In this document: positions 40,723 to 49,910 of the stretch, piece by piece
Position numbering within the stretch: the first letter of the stretch is position 1
How the letters are laid out: each line of letters begins with the position of its first letter
Source: Brevundimonas halotolerans
Lineage (GTDB): Bacteria > Pseudomonadota > Alphaproteobacteria > Caulobacterales > Caulobacteraceae
DNA length: 64,000 nt
Assembly: GCF_003730275.1 (NCBI RefSeq)
Contig: NZ_QTTA01000021.1
Span: forward strand, 1-64,000
Direction of reading: 5' to 3'
Made by a program: the position numbers and the translations under genes
The notes under the pieces: model-generated
Databases searched by the model: none
What the model saw: only the letters and a program-made list of their open reading frames with translations
Told to the model about the DNA's origin: nothing

Positions 40723-41598
40723 ATGACCGATATCGTGATCCTGACCCCCAACCCCGACGACCCGTCCTTTGCCGGCCAGTGGCCGCAGGTGCGCGACCGA
40801 CTGATCGGCGCCCTTGCCGAAGGCGGGCTGGCCGCCCGGTCCGAGGCCTGGACCGACCATATCGATCGCGCCGACGGTCTGGCGGGCGCCGATCTGGTGA
40901 TGCCACTGGTCGCCTGGGGCTATCACCGCGACCATCTGCGCTGGATTCGGGCCTGTGCGACCTGGCAGGCGGCGGGGGTCCGCATGCTGAACCCGGCCGG
41001 GGTGCTGGCCTGGAATTCCGACAAATCCTATCTGAAGCGGCTGGGCGAGGCGGGCCTGCCCGTCCCGCCGACGATCTGGAGCGAGCAGGTCACGCCGGAT
41101 CAGGTCGCCGACGCCTTTGACGCGCTGGGCACCGACGATCTGGTGGTCAAACCCCGTGTCTCGGGCGGCGGCTGGCAGACCACGCGGCTGGCGCGCGGCG
41201 AGGCCCTGACCGAGGCGCCGGATGGCCCGGCGCTGATCCAGCCCTTCATCGCGGCGCTGGAGACCGAGGGCGAGCTGTCCCTGTTGTTCTTCGGCGGTCG
41301 TTTCAGCCATGCGGTGCGCAAACGCCCCCGCGCCGGCGAGTTCCGCATCCAGCAACAGTTCGGCGGCCTCTATGCGCCCGAGCCCGACCCGGACCCTGTG
41401 GCCCTCGCACTGGCCGAACGGGTGCTGGCCACGGTCGAGGAAGAGCTGTTGTACGCCCGGATCGACCTCGCGCGCGGCCCCGACGGCCAGTGGCTGTTGA
41501 TGGAGGCCGAACTGATCGAACCGGACTTCTATCTCAACCATGCACCGGACGGGGGGAAGGCCTTCGTCACCGCGGTCGCCGCTCGCGTCAATCGTTGA
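40723..41598 (+). CDS. ATP-grasp enzyme (glutathione synthetase/RimK-like)
   Basis: 291 aa. ATP-grasp fold: DLVVKPRVSGGGW, LIQPFIAALETEGELSLLFF, and metal-binding MEAELIEPDFYLN near the C-terminus. Substrate unknown. About 90 bp from divergent adenosine kinase; convergent with nth (11-bp overlap of ends). Confidence 0.85.
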   Translation: MTDIVILTPNPDDPSFAGQWPQVRDRLIGALAEGGLAARSEAWTDHIDRADGLAGADLVMPLVAWGYHRDHLRWIRACATWQAAGVRMLNPAGVLAWNSDKSYLKRLGEAGLPVPPTIWSEQVTPDQVADAFDALGTDDLVVKPRVSGGGWQTTRLARGEALTEAPDGPALIQPFIAALETEGELSLLFFGGRFSHAVRKRPRAGEFRIQQQFGGLYAPEPDPDPVALALAERVLATVEEELLYARIDLARGPDGQWLLMEAELIEPDFYLNHAPDGGKAFVTAVAARVNR

Positions 41599-42283
41599 CC
41601 ACGGGCGAGACGGACGGGCACAGGTCGCGGATCACGCAGGACTCGCATTTCGGCTTGCGCGCCACGCAGGTGTAGCGGCCGTGCAGGATCAGCCAGTGGT
41701 GGGCTTTCGGCAGCCAGGCGGGCGGTACGATCTGGTGCAGCTGGGCCTCGACCTTGTCGGGGGTCGCGGCATTGGCCAGCGCCAGCCGGTGCGAGACCCG
41801 GAACACATGGGTGTCGACGGCGATGGCCGGTTCGATCTCCAGCTCGTTCAGCACCACACTGGCGGTCTTGCGGCCCACGCCGGGCAGGGCCTGTAGCTCG
41901 CCCCTAGTCAGGGGCACCTCGCCGTCGTGCTGCTCCAGCACCATGCGGCTGAGGGCGATGACGTTCTTCGCCTTGTTCCGGTAGAGGCCGATCGAGGCGA
42001 TGTAGGGGATCAGGCCTTCCTCCCCCAGGGCCAGCATCTTTTCCGGCGTGTCGGCGACGGCGAACAGCCGGTCGGTGGCCTTGTTGACCGAGACGTCGGT
42101 CGCCTGGGCCGACAGGGCGACGGCAACCACCAGCGTATAGGGGCTGCTGAAATTCAGTTCGGTCTTCGGCTCGGGCATGACCGCCGCCAGCCGGGCGAAG
42201 AGGGTCTCGACCCGTGCGGGATCGGGCGGCCAGCCGCGCGCGCCCCGCGCCCGGCCGTTCTTCGCCTTAGCTTTCGTTTTCAC
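41588..42283 (-). CDS. nth: Endonuclease III
   Basis: 231 aa base-excision glycosylase/AP lyase. LSAQATDVSVNKAT, the helix-hairpin-helix with catalytic Lys in LPGVGRKTASVV, Asp in VDTHVFRV, and the 4Fe-4S motif C-x6-C-x2-C-x5-C at the C-terminus. The GTG start at 42283 is tentative (no strong Shine-Dalgarno); a TTG at 42373 gives 30 more residues lacking similarity. Confidence 0.93.
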   Translation of the reverse strand: MKTKAKAKNGRARGARGWPPDPARVETLFARLAAVMPEPKTELNFSSPYTLVVAVALSAQATDVSVNKATDRLFAVADTPEKMLALGEEGLIPYIASIGLYRNKAKNVIALSRMVLEQHDGEVPLTRGELQALPGVGRKTASVVLNELEIEPAIAVDTHVFRVSHRLALANAATPDKVEAQLHQIVPPAWLPKAHHWLILHGRYTCVARKPKCESCVIRDLCPSVSPVVND

Positions 42284-42447
42284 GGTCGTCCGGGCCAGAT
42301 CCGCCTCCCTCAAGCGCCGTTCCTGCCAGCCCGTGCCCGCCGGGCCAAGCCGCGATTTGTCGGCTGCGACCAATCGGCGTATGCGATTCTGGCCCGTGGG
42401 GGCCCCAGTCCATTATCCTGCCCTGTATCTGAGTTCCGGAGTTTGTC

Positions 42448-43200
42448 ATGCTGATCCACCTGTCGTCCTGGCCCGAGATCGAGGCCCGGCTGAAGACCAA
42501 CAAGACGGTCATCGTGCCGATCGGCTCGAACGAACAGCATGGCCCGACGGGCCTACTCGGCACCGACTGGCTGTGCCCGGAAATCATCGCCCACGCCGCC
42601 GAAAGACAGGACGACGGCCTGGTCATCGCCCCGACCTTCAACATCGGCATGGCCCAGCACCATCTGGCGTTTGCGGGGACGATCTCGCTGCGCCCCTCGA
42701 CCTTCATGGCCGCCATTTCCGACTGGGTCAGCTCGCTGACGCGTCACGGCTTCGAGCGGATCTATTTCCTCAATGGCCACGGCGGCAATGTCGCGACCAT
42801 CGAGGCCACCTTTGCCGAGATCTATGCGGAGTGGAGCTTCCTTGAGGAACGCGCGCCCTTCGCCCTGAAACTGGTCAATTGGTGGGACCTGCCGGGGGTG
42901 CACGCCCTGTGCAGCTCGATCTTCCCGACCGGCCACGGGATGCACGCCACGCCCTCCGAGATTGCCGTCACCCAGGCCGCCTATCCGGACCGGATCAAGA
43001 CCGCCGACTATTCGCCCAAGATCGCCCCTGTCGGCCCGATCCGCGATGCGCTGGACTATCGCGCCCGCTTCCCCGACGGGCGGATCGGCTCGGACCCGGC
43101 CCAGGCCAGTCCCGAAAAGGGCCAGCGGATCATCGACGCCGCCGTGCCGGCCCTGATCAAGGATGTGGCGGCCTTTACGAATGAAGTCGTCCCTGACTGA
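42448..43200 (+). CDS. Creatininase-family amidohydrolase
   Basis: 250 aa. Metal-ligand motifs VPIGSNEQHGPTG (E-x-H), LNGHGGN and the GTDW region place it in the creatininase/mycofactocin MftE-like family. Substrate unknown. Followed 22 bp later by the phasin-like gene. Confidence 0.88.
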   Translation: MLIHLSSWPEIEARLKTNKTVIVPIGSNEQHGPTGLLGTDWLCPEIIAHAAERQDDGLVIAPTFNIGMAQHHLAFAGTISLRPSTFMAAISDWVSSLTRHGFERIYFLNGHGGNVATIEATFAEIYAEWSFLEERAPFALKLVNWWDLPGVHALCSSIFPTGHGMHATPSEIAVTQAAYPDRIKTADYSPKIAPVGPIRDALDYRARFPDGRIGSDPAQASPEKGQRIIDAAVPALIKDVAAFTNEVVPD

Positions 43201-43222
43201 TGGAATGGTCTAGGCTGGGCGC

Positions 43223-43726
43223 ATGACCTCCCCCAAATCGATGACGCGTGACGGCAAACACATGGCCCGCAATGCGCGGACCGCCCTCGGCACAGCCACC
43301 GACAGCCATGAAATGCTGACGGCCTCGTCCGACGTCATCGCCGCCCGGATGGAGATCATGGCCCGCGCCCTGGCCGATCCGCTGCGTGCCGACGTCACCG
43401 AGTTGTCGCTGATGGGCACCGAAAAGCTGGAGGCCCTGAGCGCCTCGGCCGCTTCGGTGGCCGGAAACGTCAGCACGCTTGCCGCCCGTGCCTCAAAGTC
43501 GGCGATGGACGAGGTCGGCCATGCCCAGCGCGCCGCCACCGCCATGGCATCGGCCCGGACACCGGCGGGTCTGGCTTCAGCCCAGTTCAGCTACGCCATG
43601 GGCTGGTGGGGCCGGGCGGCCGGCCAGATGCTGACCTTCAACACCGGCCTGCTGAAAACCCAGGCCGAAGCGCTGAAGCCCCTGCACACCGCCGCCGTCG
43701 CCAACGCCAAACGCCTGAAGCGCTAA
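43223..43726 (+). CDS. Phasin-family-like protein
   Basis: 167 aa, helical and Ala/Ser-rich; typical phasin pattern (VIAARMEIMARALADPLRAD; EVGHAQRAATAMASARTP). Phasins coat polyhydroxyalkanoate granules. No phaC lies near, so the role is inferred only from sequence. Its stop overlaps the Rieske gene's stop by 4 bp (convergent). Confidence 0.75.
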   Translation: MTSPKSMTRDGKHMARNARTALGTATDSHEMLTASSDVIAARMEIMARALADPLRADVTELSLMGTEKLEALSASAASVAGNVSTLAARASKSAMDEVGHAQRAATAMASARTPAGLASAQFSYAMGWWGRAAGQMLTFNTGLLKTQAEALKPLHTAAVANAKRLKR

Positions 43727-44115
43727 GCTGTCCGCACGACCCCGCCCGAGGCCTCGACCGGCCACGGCGTGAGGCGGGCCCCGGCACAGGGTCCGCCGAC
43801 GCAGGCGCCGTCCAGTGGCTCGAACACCGCCCCGTGCCAGCCGCACAGGATCAGCGAGCCGTCGGGCGTCAGATAGCGGTCCAGCTCGATGGCCATGGGG
43901 AAACCCTGATGCGGGCAGCGGTCGACCCAGCCCGCCACCTGACCGTCCTTGCGCACGACAAAGCCATGGAAATAGGTCTCGCCGATCTGCAGAACAAAGC
44001 CGCGTGAGCCGGGCTCGGCGATGTCGTCCAGCGCGCACAGGGCCACGCCTGCCGGGGTCTTCCACACCCGTTTCCGCTCCAGGTCCGGGGCCTCGGGTTT
44101 CGCCTCGTTGGTCAT
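43723..44115 (-). CDS. Rieske [2Fe-2S] ferredoxin-like protein
   Basis: 130 aa. Rieske ligands C-P-H (RCPHQGFP) and C-x2-H (LCGWHGA); single domain, no membrane anchor. Electron-transfer role inferred. Its ATG overlaps the gpsA stop by 4 bp, making it the last gene of tsaD-gpsA-Rieske. Confidence 0.9.
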   Translation of the reverse strand: MTNEAKPEAPDLERKRVWKTPAGVALCALDDIAEPGSRGFVLQIGETYFHGFVVRKDGQVAGWVDRCPHQGFPMAIELDRYLTPDGSLILCGWHGAVFEPLDGACVGGPCAGARLTPWPVEASGGVVRTA

Positions 44116-45113
44116 CCGTCGGTCTCGGCCCGCAGGGGGCGCGACAGCAGGCTGCCGATCACCTGATCAACCGTTGCTTCCCCGGCCAGAAGGGCGGCGA
44201 CGCCATAGGCGATCGGCATGTCGAGGCCCAGTTTGAGGCCCAGATCACGCACGGCGGGCGCGCTCTGATAGCCCTCGGCCACCGAGCGCTTTCCGGCCAG
44301 CGCCTGCTCGACTGTCTGGCCCTCGCCCAGTGCCAGCCCGAGGCTCATATTGCGCGATTGCGGGCTGGAGCAGGTCAGCACCAGATCGCCCAGTCCACAT
44401 AGACCCGCGACCGTCTCGGCCCGGCCGCCCAGCGCCACGCACAGACGGGTCATTTCGGCAAAGCCCCGGGTGATCAGGGCGGCGTGGGCGCTGCGGCCCA
44501 GTTGTCGCCCCTCGACAATGCCACAGGCGATGGCCAGCACATTCTTGAGCGCCCCGCCGGCCTCGGCCCCGATCAGGTCGTCGGTCAGGTACAGGCGGAA
44601 GCCCGGCGGCGACAAGCGCGCCATCAAGGCTTCGCCCAGATCGGCATCAGCCACCGCCAGCGTCACGGCGGTCGGCAGGCCGCGCGCCACCTCGCCCGCG
44701 AAACTGGGGCCCGACAGCACAGCGGGCGTGGCCTCGGGCAGGGTCTCGGCCAAGACATCGGTCATCAGCTTCAGCGTGCCGCGCTCGATCCCCTTGGAGC
44801 ACAGGATGACCGGCGTGCCGGGCCGGAAGTGCGGGCGAAAGGCCTCCAGCGTGCCGCGCAGATGCTGGGCGGGCGGCACCGCCAGCACCAGATCGCAGTC
44901 GGCCAGATCGGCCATCTCGGTCTTCGCACGGATGGCCGGGTCCAGTTCGATGCCCGGCAGGAAGGCGGCATTGACCCGGTCGCGCGTGATGCTGTCGACC
45001 ACTTCGGTCTCGCGGGCCTGAAGCGTTACCGCCAGCCCGGCGCGCGCCACCACCTGGGCCAGGGCCGTGCCCCAGGCGCCGCCGCCGATCACCCCTGCCG
45101 TCTTCATCTGCAT
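44112..45113 (-). CDS. gpsA: NAD(P)+-dependent glycerol-3-phosphate dehydrogenase
   Basis: 333 aa. Rossmann [14 protein letters not shown] near residue 7, [11 protein letters not shown], and catalytic Lys in [12 protein letters not shown]. Supplies G3P for phospholipids. GGAG 7 nt before ATG 45113. Starts 22 bp after the tsaD stop. Confidence 0.96.
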   Translation of the reverse strand: MQMKTAGVIGGGAWGTALAQVVARAGLAVTLQARETEVVDSITRDRVNAAFLPGIELDPAIRAKTEMADLADCDLVLAVPPAQHLRGTLEAFRPHFRPGTPVILCSKGIERGTLKLMTDVLAETLPEATPAVLSGPSFAGEVARGLPTAVTLAVADADLGEALMARLSPPGFRLYLTDDLIGAEAGGALKNVLAIACGIVEGRQLGRSAHAALITRGFAEMTRLCVALGGRAETVAGLCGLGDLVLTCSSPQSRNMSLGLALGEGQTVEQALAGKRSVAEGYQSAPAVRDLGLKLGLDMPIAYGVAALLAGEATVDQVIGSLLSRPLRAETDG

Positions 45114-45135
45114 TGCTCTGCTCCGTTACGACAGG

Positions 45136-46287
45136 TCATGACTTGGCGCCCTTGCGGCCCGGCGCGTGGGTGGGATCAGACAACGCCCGGGCCTCGTCCA
45201 GCGGCCAACGGGGGCGCGCCGCCACCGCGAGGTCACTGGTCAGGCCCAGCCGCAGCCGTTCGGCGCCCGCCAGGGCGATCATGGCGGCATTGTCGGTGCA
45301 ATAGGCCATGGGCGGGGCGACAAAGTCGAATCCGCGGGCCTCAGCCACTGCGGTCAGGCGAGCGCGCACCGTGGCATTGGCCGCCACCCCGCCGGCGACG
45401 ACAAAGGCGGGCCGGTCGAGGTCCGGATGGCTTTCGGAAAACAGGTCCAGCGCCCGCACCGAGCGTTCGGCCAGCTGGCGGGCGATCGCATTCTGGACGG
45501 CGCGGGCCAGATCGGCCTTGTCGGCCTCGGTCTCCAGCCCCTGCGACAGGCGCGCGGCGGCCGTCTTCAGACCCGAGAAGGAAAAGTCACAGTCGCGCCG
45601 TCCCAGCAGCGACCGGGGCAGGTCGAACCGCTCGGCCCCCGCGTCCGTGCCGGTGGCCGCCAGCCGTTCCAGCGCCGGGCCGCCGGGATAGCCCAGCCCC
45701 ATGGCCTTGGCGATCTTGTCAAAGGCCTCGCCCGCCGCATCGTCCAGCGTGGTCCCCAGCCGGGACATGTCGCCGATGCCGCGCACCTCCAGCAGCTGGC
45801 AATGCCCGCCCGAGACCAGCAGTAGCAGGAAGGGATAGGCCACCGGCCGGCCCAGCCGGGCCGAGACCGCATGCCCTTCCAGATGGTTGACCGCGACCAG
45901 CGGCAGGCCGCGCCCCATGGCCACACCCTTGGCATAGCTGAGCCCGACCATGACCCCGCCGACCAACCCGGGCCCGGCGGTCGCCGCCACCCCGTCCAGC
46001 CCGCTCCAGTCGCAGCCAGCCTCAACCAGCGCCCGCTTCACCACGCCGTCGATCGTCTCGACATGGCTGCGCGCCGCGATTTCCGGCACCACCCCGCCAT
46101 AGGCCGCATGGTCGTCGATCTGGCTGTGGACCACCGAGGACAGCACCTCGACCGTGCCGTCTGCGGCCTGACGCACCACCGAGGCCGCCGTCTCGTCGCA
46201 GCTCGTCTCGATGCCCAGCAGGACGAGCGGCCCGGTTGCCGTGCCCGGCCCCGTGCTATAGGGCGCGGCTCTGGTGTCCATGCTCAT
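45136..46287 (-). CDS. tsaD: tRNA t6A threonylcarbamoyltransferase TsaD
   Basis: 383 aa. N-terminal GIETSCDETAASVV, metal motif NHLEGH, LLVSGGHCQL, and GGVAANATVRARL. Transfers threonylcarbamoyl to A37 of ANN-decoding tRNAs. The ATG at 46287 (or 46281) is chosen; the frame is open upstream far into hemC antisense, which is not coding. Confidence 0.95.
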   Translation of the reverse strand: MSMDTRAAPYSTGPGTATGPLVLLGIETSCDETAASVVRQAADGTVEVLSSVVHSQIDDHAAYGGVVPEIAARSHVETIDGVVKRALVEAGCDWSGLDGVAATAGPGLVGGVMVGLSYAKGVAMGRGLPLVAVNHLEGHAVSARLGRPVAYPFLLLLVSGGHCQLLEVRGIGDMSRLGTTLDDAAGEAFDKIAKAMGLGYPGGPALERLAATGTDAGAERFDLPRSLLGRRDCDFSFSGLKTAAARLSQGLETEADKADLARAVQNAIARQLAERSVRALDLFSESHPDLDRPAFVVAGGVAANATVRARLTAVAEARGFDFVAPPMAYCTDNAAMIALAGAERLRLGLTSDLAVAARPRWPLDEARALSDPTHAPGRKGAKS

Positions 46288-46362
46288 CGGGGTGGCCACA
46301 ATCCTGTTCACCGGGTCGAGGTAGCGGCCCGCAACCCGCGACGCAACGGCGACGATCCGACC

Positions 46363-47307
46363 ATGACGCTCACCCTCCGCATCGGCACCCGCCGCTCGAC
46401 CCTGGCGATGACCCAGACCGGTCACATCCGTCAGGCTCTGGCCGGGGCGCTGGGCGTGGACGCGGCCGACATCGACGCCCGCCTGCCGCTGGTGCCGATC
46501 GTCACCACCGGCGACCGGATTCAGGACCGGCGCCTGCTTGAGGTCGGCGGCAAGGCGCTGTTCACCAAGGAGATCGAGGCCGCCCTGATCGATGGCCGCT
46601 GCGATCTGGCGGTTCATTCGCTGAAGGATGTACCGGTCGAGCCGCCGCCCGGACTGAAACTGGCCGCCATTCCGGTGCGTGAGGACCCGCGCGACGCCTT
46701 CGTCAGCGAGCGTTTCGACAGCGTCCTGGACCTGCCCGAAGGGGCCCGGGTCGGCACCGCCAGCCTGAGACGCCAGGCGCAGCTGCTGGCCCTGCGCCCC
46801 GACCTGCGCATCGAGCTGCTGCGCGGCAATGTCGACACCCGGCTGAAGCGCGTCGCCGACGGCGAGTTCGAGGCCATTCTGCTGGCCGCCTCGGGCCTCA
46901 ACCGGCTGGGCCGCGGTGACCGCATCCGCGCCCTGCTGCCGGTCGAGGATTTCGTCCCGGCGCCCGGTCAGGGGGCCCTGGCCCTTCAGACGCGCGAGGA
47001 CGGCGCGCCCGGCCTCGATCAGTGGGGTGCGGCGCTCAACCACCCCGCCACGGCGCTGGCGATCATCGCCGAGCGGGCCGCCATGCGGGCGCTCGAGGGC
47101 TCCTGCCGCACCGCCGTCGGCGCCCATGCCTGGCTGGAGGGTGAGGATCTGGTCCTGATCGCCGAGCGCCTGCGCCCCGACGGCACCCGCCGCTGGCGCG
47201 AGACGGCCCGCATCCCGCTGTCCTCCGACGTCGAGGCGGCAGCCGAAGCTCTCGGCCAGACGGTCCAGAACCGCGCCCTCGTCGACGGCGAGCCGTTCGA
47301 GAACTAA
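46363..47307 (+). CDS. hemC: Porphobilinogen deaminase
   Basis: 314 aa. GTRRSTLAMTQT, LAVHSLKDVP, LRGNVDTRL, and Cys248 (EGSCRTAVGA), which carries the dipyrromethane cofactor. Makes hydroxymethylbilane for heme. Divergent from tsaD (~75 bp). hemD follows 6 bp later. Confidence 0.96.
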   Translation: MTLTLRIGTRRSTLAMTQTGHIRQALAGALGVDAADIDARLPLVPIVTTGDRIQDRRLLEVGGKALFTKEIEAALIDGRCDLAVHSLKDVPVEPPPGLKLAAIPVREDPRDAFVSERFDSVLDLPEGARVGTASLRRQAQLLALRPDLRIELLRGNVDTRLKRVADGEFEAILLAASGLNRLGRGDRIRALLPVEDFVPAPGQGALALQTREDGAPGLDQWGAALNHPATALAIIAERAAMRALEGSCRTAVGAHAWLEGEDLVLIAERLRPDGTRRWRETARIPLSSDVEAAAEALGQTVQNRALVDGEPFEN

Positions 47308-47313
47308 AGCCCC

Positions 47314-47994
47314 ATGCGCCTCTGGATCACCCGCACCCGGCCGGCCGCCCGCGAGACAGCGGACCGGCTGGTGGCGCTGGGTCATGATCCGGTGATCGCG
47401 CCCCTGCTGGCCGTCCGCGCCCTGCCTGCCGACAGCCCCGTCCCCGACCACGCGGCGCTGGCCTTCACCAGTCGCAATGCCGTGGCCGTCTGGGCCGGGC
47501 TCAACCCGGAGCGCGCGCTGCCGGTGTTCTGCGTCGGTGATGCCACGGCAGACGCCGCCCGAGTGGTCGGCTTCAGCGACGTTCGCTCGGCGTCCGGCGA
47601 TGCCCGCGCCCTGGCCGCCCTGATCCGGCACGCGGCCACCTGCCCCGTGCTGGTGCCCGGCCCAACCCGACCGGCTGCCGACCTTGCCGCCCTGGTCGGC
47701 CCCGGCGTTTCGATCATGCCCCATGCGGTCTATGAGACGGTCGAGGCCGACATCGCCGCCCCCGACCCCATCGACGGCATCCTGTTCCATTCGGCGCGGG
47801 CGGCCAGCGCCTTTGCCCGCCGCCATGCCGCCTCAGCCCGGGGGCGCCTCGCCTGCGCCCTGTCCGACGCCGTGGCCGAACCGCTGATGGCGCTGGGCTT
47901 TTCCGAGGTTCGCATCGCCGCCCGACCGGACGAGGACGCCCTTCTCGACACGCTTCGCCCAGAGACGCTTGGCAAGCCGCCCGGCCCCGTATAA
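47314..47994 (+). CDS. hemD: Uroporphyrinogen-III synthase
   Basis: 226 aa HemD-like protein: WITRTRPAARETADRLVALGH, ALAFTSRNAV, and a second lobe with FHSARAASAF. Weakly conserved family, so assignment rests on fold pattern and adjacency to hemC. Final gene before tRNA-Thr. Confidence 0.88.
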   Translation: MRLWITRTRPAARETADRLVALGHDPVIAPLLAVRALPADSPVPDHAALAFTSRNAVAVWAGLNPERALPVFCVGDATADAARVVGFSDVRSASGDARALAALIRHAATCPVLVPGPTRPAADLAALVGPGVSIMPHAVYETVEADIAAPDPIDGILFHSARAASAFARRHAASARGRLACALSDAVAEPLMALGFSEVRIAARPDEDALLDTLRPETLGKPPGPV

Positions 47995-48035
47995 ACACCG
48001 CCCTCGCGCCGGGCCGGTCACGCCCGCCGACATAG

Positions 48036-48111
48036 GCCGCCTTAGCTCAGCCGGTAGAGCATCGCATTCGTAATGCGGGGGTCAGGTGTTCGAGTCACCT
48101 AGGCGGCACCA
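48036..48111 (+). tRNA. tRNA-Thr(CGT), island attachment site
   Basis: Cloverleaf: acceptor GCCGCCT / AGGCGGC, D-arm GCTC...GAGC, anticodon stem TCGCA/TGCGG with loop TTCGTAA (anticodon CGT, reads ACG = Thr), T-arm AGGTG-TTCGAGT-CACCT, discriminator A at 48108 and encoded CCA (48109-48111). Its 3' half (48067-48113) is the left attachment site of the genomic island. Confidence 0.95.
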
Positions 48112-48113
48112 CC
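48067..48113 (+). repeat. attL: 47-bp core in tRNA-Thr 3' end
   Basis: Perfect 47-bp direct repeat shared with 63418-63464, from the anticodon loop through CCA plus two bases. It is the recombination core of the island; position 48114 is the first base that differs from the right copy. Confidence 0.93.
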
Positions 48114-48272
48114 ACTCTAGAGCCACTCTAGCTAGGAAGACACCGCCCTTTGGGCGGAGAGGTGCTTCCGCGTGGGTGTTGCGTGGGTATGCGGTGGGAG
48201 CGCCCCCGCGCGCTTGGGTTTGGACGAGCTGTAAATCTTGGGCACAGCCGAACGCATGCAGAGCCCCGGCCG
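48114..48272. other. Left end of the island, non-coding
   Basis: No gene. A direct repeat CCACTCTAG occurs at 48112-48120 and 48123-48131 (11-bp period), and a hairpin CCGCCC-TTT-GGGCGG at 48143-48157. The repeats may be arm-type integrase sites; the hairpin lacks a U-run on either strand. Confidence 0.45.
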
Positions 48273-49910
48273 TCAGCGAGTCGGCAGGAGGGGCAACCCA
48301 AGCGCCTTTAGAAACTCGTTATGCTTAGTCGCCGCGTCCGAAACGGTCTTTTCGATCGAGACCAACTCCGCGTGCGTCGCGTCCAAGTCGATCTCTTTCT
48401 CTCCCACGGCCGTGCTGATGTACCGTGAGATGTTAAGATTGAAGCCCTCTTCAGCGATCCGCTCCATGCCGACACGCTTGGAATAACGATCTTCCTCGGT
48501 GCGGAATTGGTAGGTGGAGACGATCTTGCCGATGTGATCCGGCGTCCCATTCTTGCCGTCCCCGAGCTTGTTCTGGCGCTTGTCCTTCACGAAGTGCTCG
48601 GCAGCATTGATGAAGAGGACGTCATCGGGCTTTTTGCATTTCTTCAGCACGAGGATGCAGACCGGAATGCCCGTCGAGTAGAACAGGTTGGCAGGCAGGC
48701 CGATAACCGTGTCGATATGGCCATCCTTCAGCAGCTTCGTGCGGATGCGTTCTTCCGCCCCGCCTCTGAACAGCACGCCGTGCGGCAGGATGATTGCCAT
48801 GACACCCTCATCCTTCAGGTAGTGGAAGCCGTGTAGAAGGAATGCAAAGTCCGCAGCCGACTTGGGGGCTAGGCCGTAGTTCTTGAATCGCACATCGTCG
48901 CTCATCGCCTCGGTCGGTTCCCAGCGGAGACTGAAGGGCGGGTTGGCCACGATGGCGTCGAAAGCTGGCTTCTTGGCCGGATTCAACTCGCGCAGGATGT
49001 CCCAGTCATTTGACAGCGTGTCCCCGTGGTAGATTTCGAACTCGGTGTCCTTCACGCCGTGCAACAGCATGTTCATGCGGGCAAGGTTGTAGGTGGTGAT
49101 ATTCTTTTCTTGCCCGTAGATTTTGCCGATGCCGTGCGGCCCCATGCGCTTGCGCACATTCAGCAGCAGCGAACCCGAGCCGCATGCGAAGTCGAGCACG
49201 CTGGCGAGCCGTTCTTTCTTGCCGGTTGCAGGCTCCTGGCTGTCGAGCGTCACGATCGCGGACAGGATGTCTGACACCTGTTGCGGGGTATAGAACTCGC
49301 CCGCCTTCTTTCCGGAGCCGGCGGCGAATTGGCCGATCAGATATTCGTAGGCATCGCCCAGCGCATCCACGTCGGATGAGAAGTCGGCGAGGCCTTTCGC
49401 AATCTCGGTGATAATGGCGCAGAGTTTGGCGTTGCGATCAGCGTAGGACCGGCCGAGCTTTTCTGAGCCAAGATTGATTTCTGAGAAGAGGCCGCCAAAC
49501 GTGCTCTGGAACGACTCGTTTTCGATATATTTGAAGCCCGCTTGTAGGGTGTTCAGCAGTTCGTCGCTCTGCGTCCGCGCCATATGGGCGATGCTGGTCC
49601 AGAGGTGTTCCGGCTTGATGACGTAGTGCGCCTTGAGGCGCATCTGCTTTTCAAAAGCCGCGATATCATCGGGGTTCTCCGCGTACCAAACGGAGAGGGG
49701 CGAGCGCCCGCCGTTGCCGATCGAGTTGGGATCGGGGTAGTCGCGCCCTAGCTCCTTCTTCGCCGCCGCCTCGTAATTGTCAGAGAGGTAGCGAAGAAAC
49801 AGGAAAGACAGCATGTAGTCGCGGAAATCGTCCGCATTCATCGCCCCGCGCAGCGTGTCGGCGATGTTCCAGAGCGTCTTCCCCAGCTGTTTTTGGTTGT
49901 GGTCGTTCAT
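48273..49910 (-). CDS. hsdM: Type I restriction methyltransferase HsdM
   Basis: 545 aa N6-adenine methyltransferase subunit. HsdM N-terminal helical domain, target GEFYTPQQVSDIL (~205-217), SAM motif DFACGSGSLLL (240-250) and catalytic NPPF (323-326). It is the last gene of hsdR-hsdS-prrC-hsdM and overlaps prrC by 4 bp (ATGA), so methylation depends on the same transcript. Confidence 0.95.
   Translation of the reverse strand: MNDHNQKQLGKTLWNIADTLRGAMNADDFRDYMLSFLFLRYLSDNYEAAAKKELGRDYPDPNSIGNGGRSPLSVWYAENPDDIAAFEKQMRLKAHYVIKPEHLWTSIAHMARTQSDELLNTLQAGFKYIENESFQSTFGGLFSEINLGSEKLGRSYADRNAKLCAIITEIAKGLADFSSDVDALGDAYEYLIGQFAAGSGKKAGEFYTPQQVSDILSAIVTLDSQEPATGKKERLASVLDFACGSGSLLLNVRKRMGPHGIGKIYGQEKNITTYNLARMNMLLHGVKDTEFEIYHGDTLSNDWDILRELNPAKKPAFDAIVANPPFSLRWEPTEAMSDDVRFKNYGLAPKSAADFAFLLHGFHYLKDEGVMAIILPHGVLFRGGAEERIRTKLLKDGHIDTVIGLPANLFYSTGIPVCILVLKKCKKPDDVLFINAAEHFVKDKRQNKLGDGKNGTPDHIGKIVSTYQFRTEEDRYSKRVGMERIAEEGFNLNISRYISTAVGEKEIDLDATHAELVSIEKTVSDAATKHNEFLKALGLPLLPTR

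Noticed and set aside
45136-47826. Reading tsaD as an 896-aa protein
   Set aside because: The first ~510 codons are antisense to hemC/hemD; the TsaD family length and the ATG at 46287 fit the shorter form.
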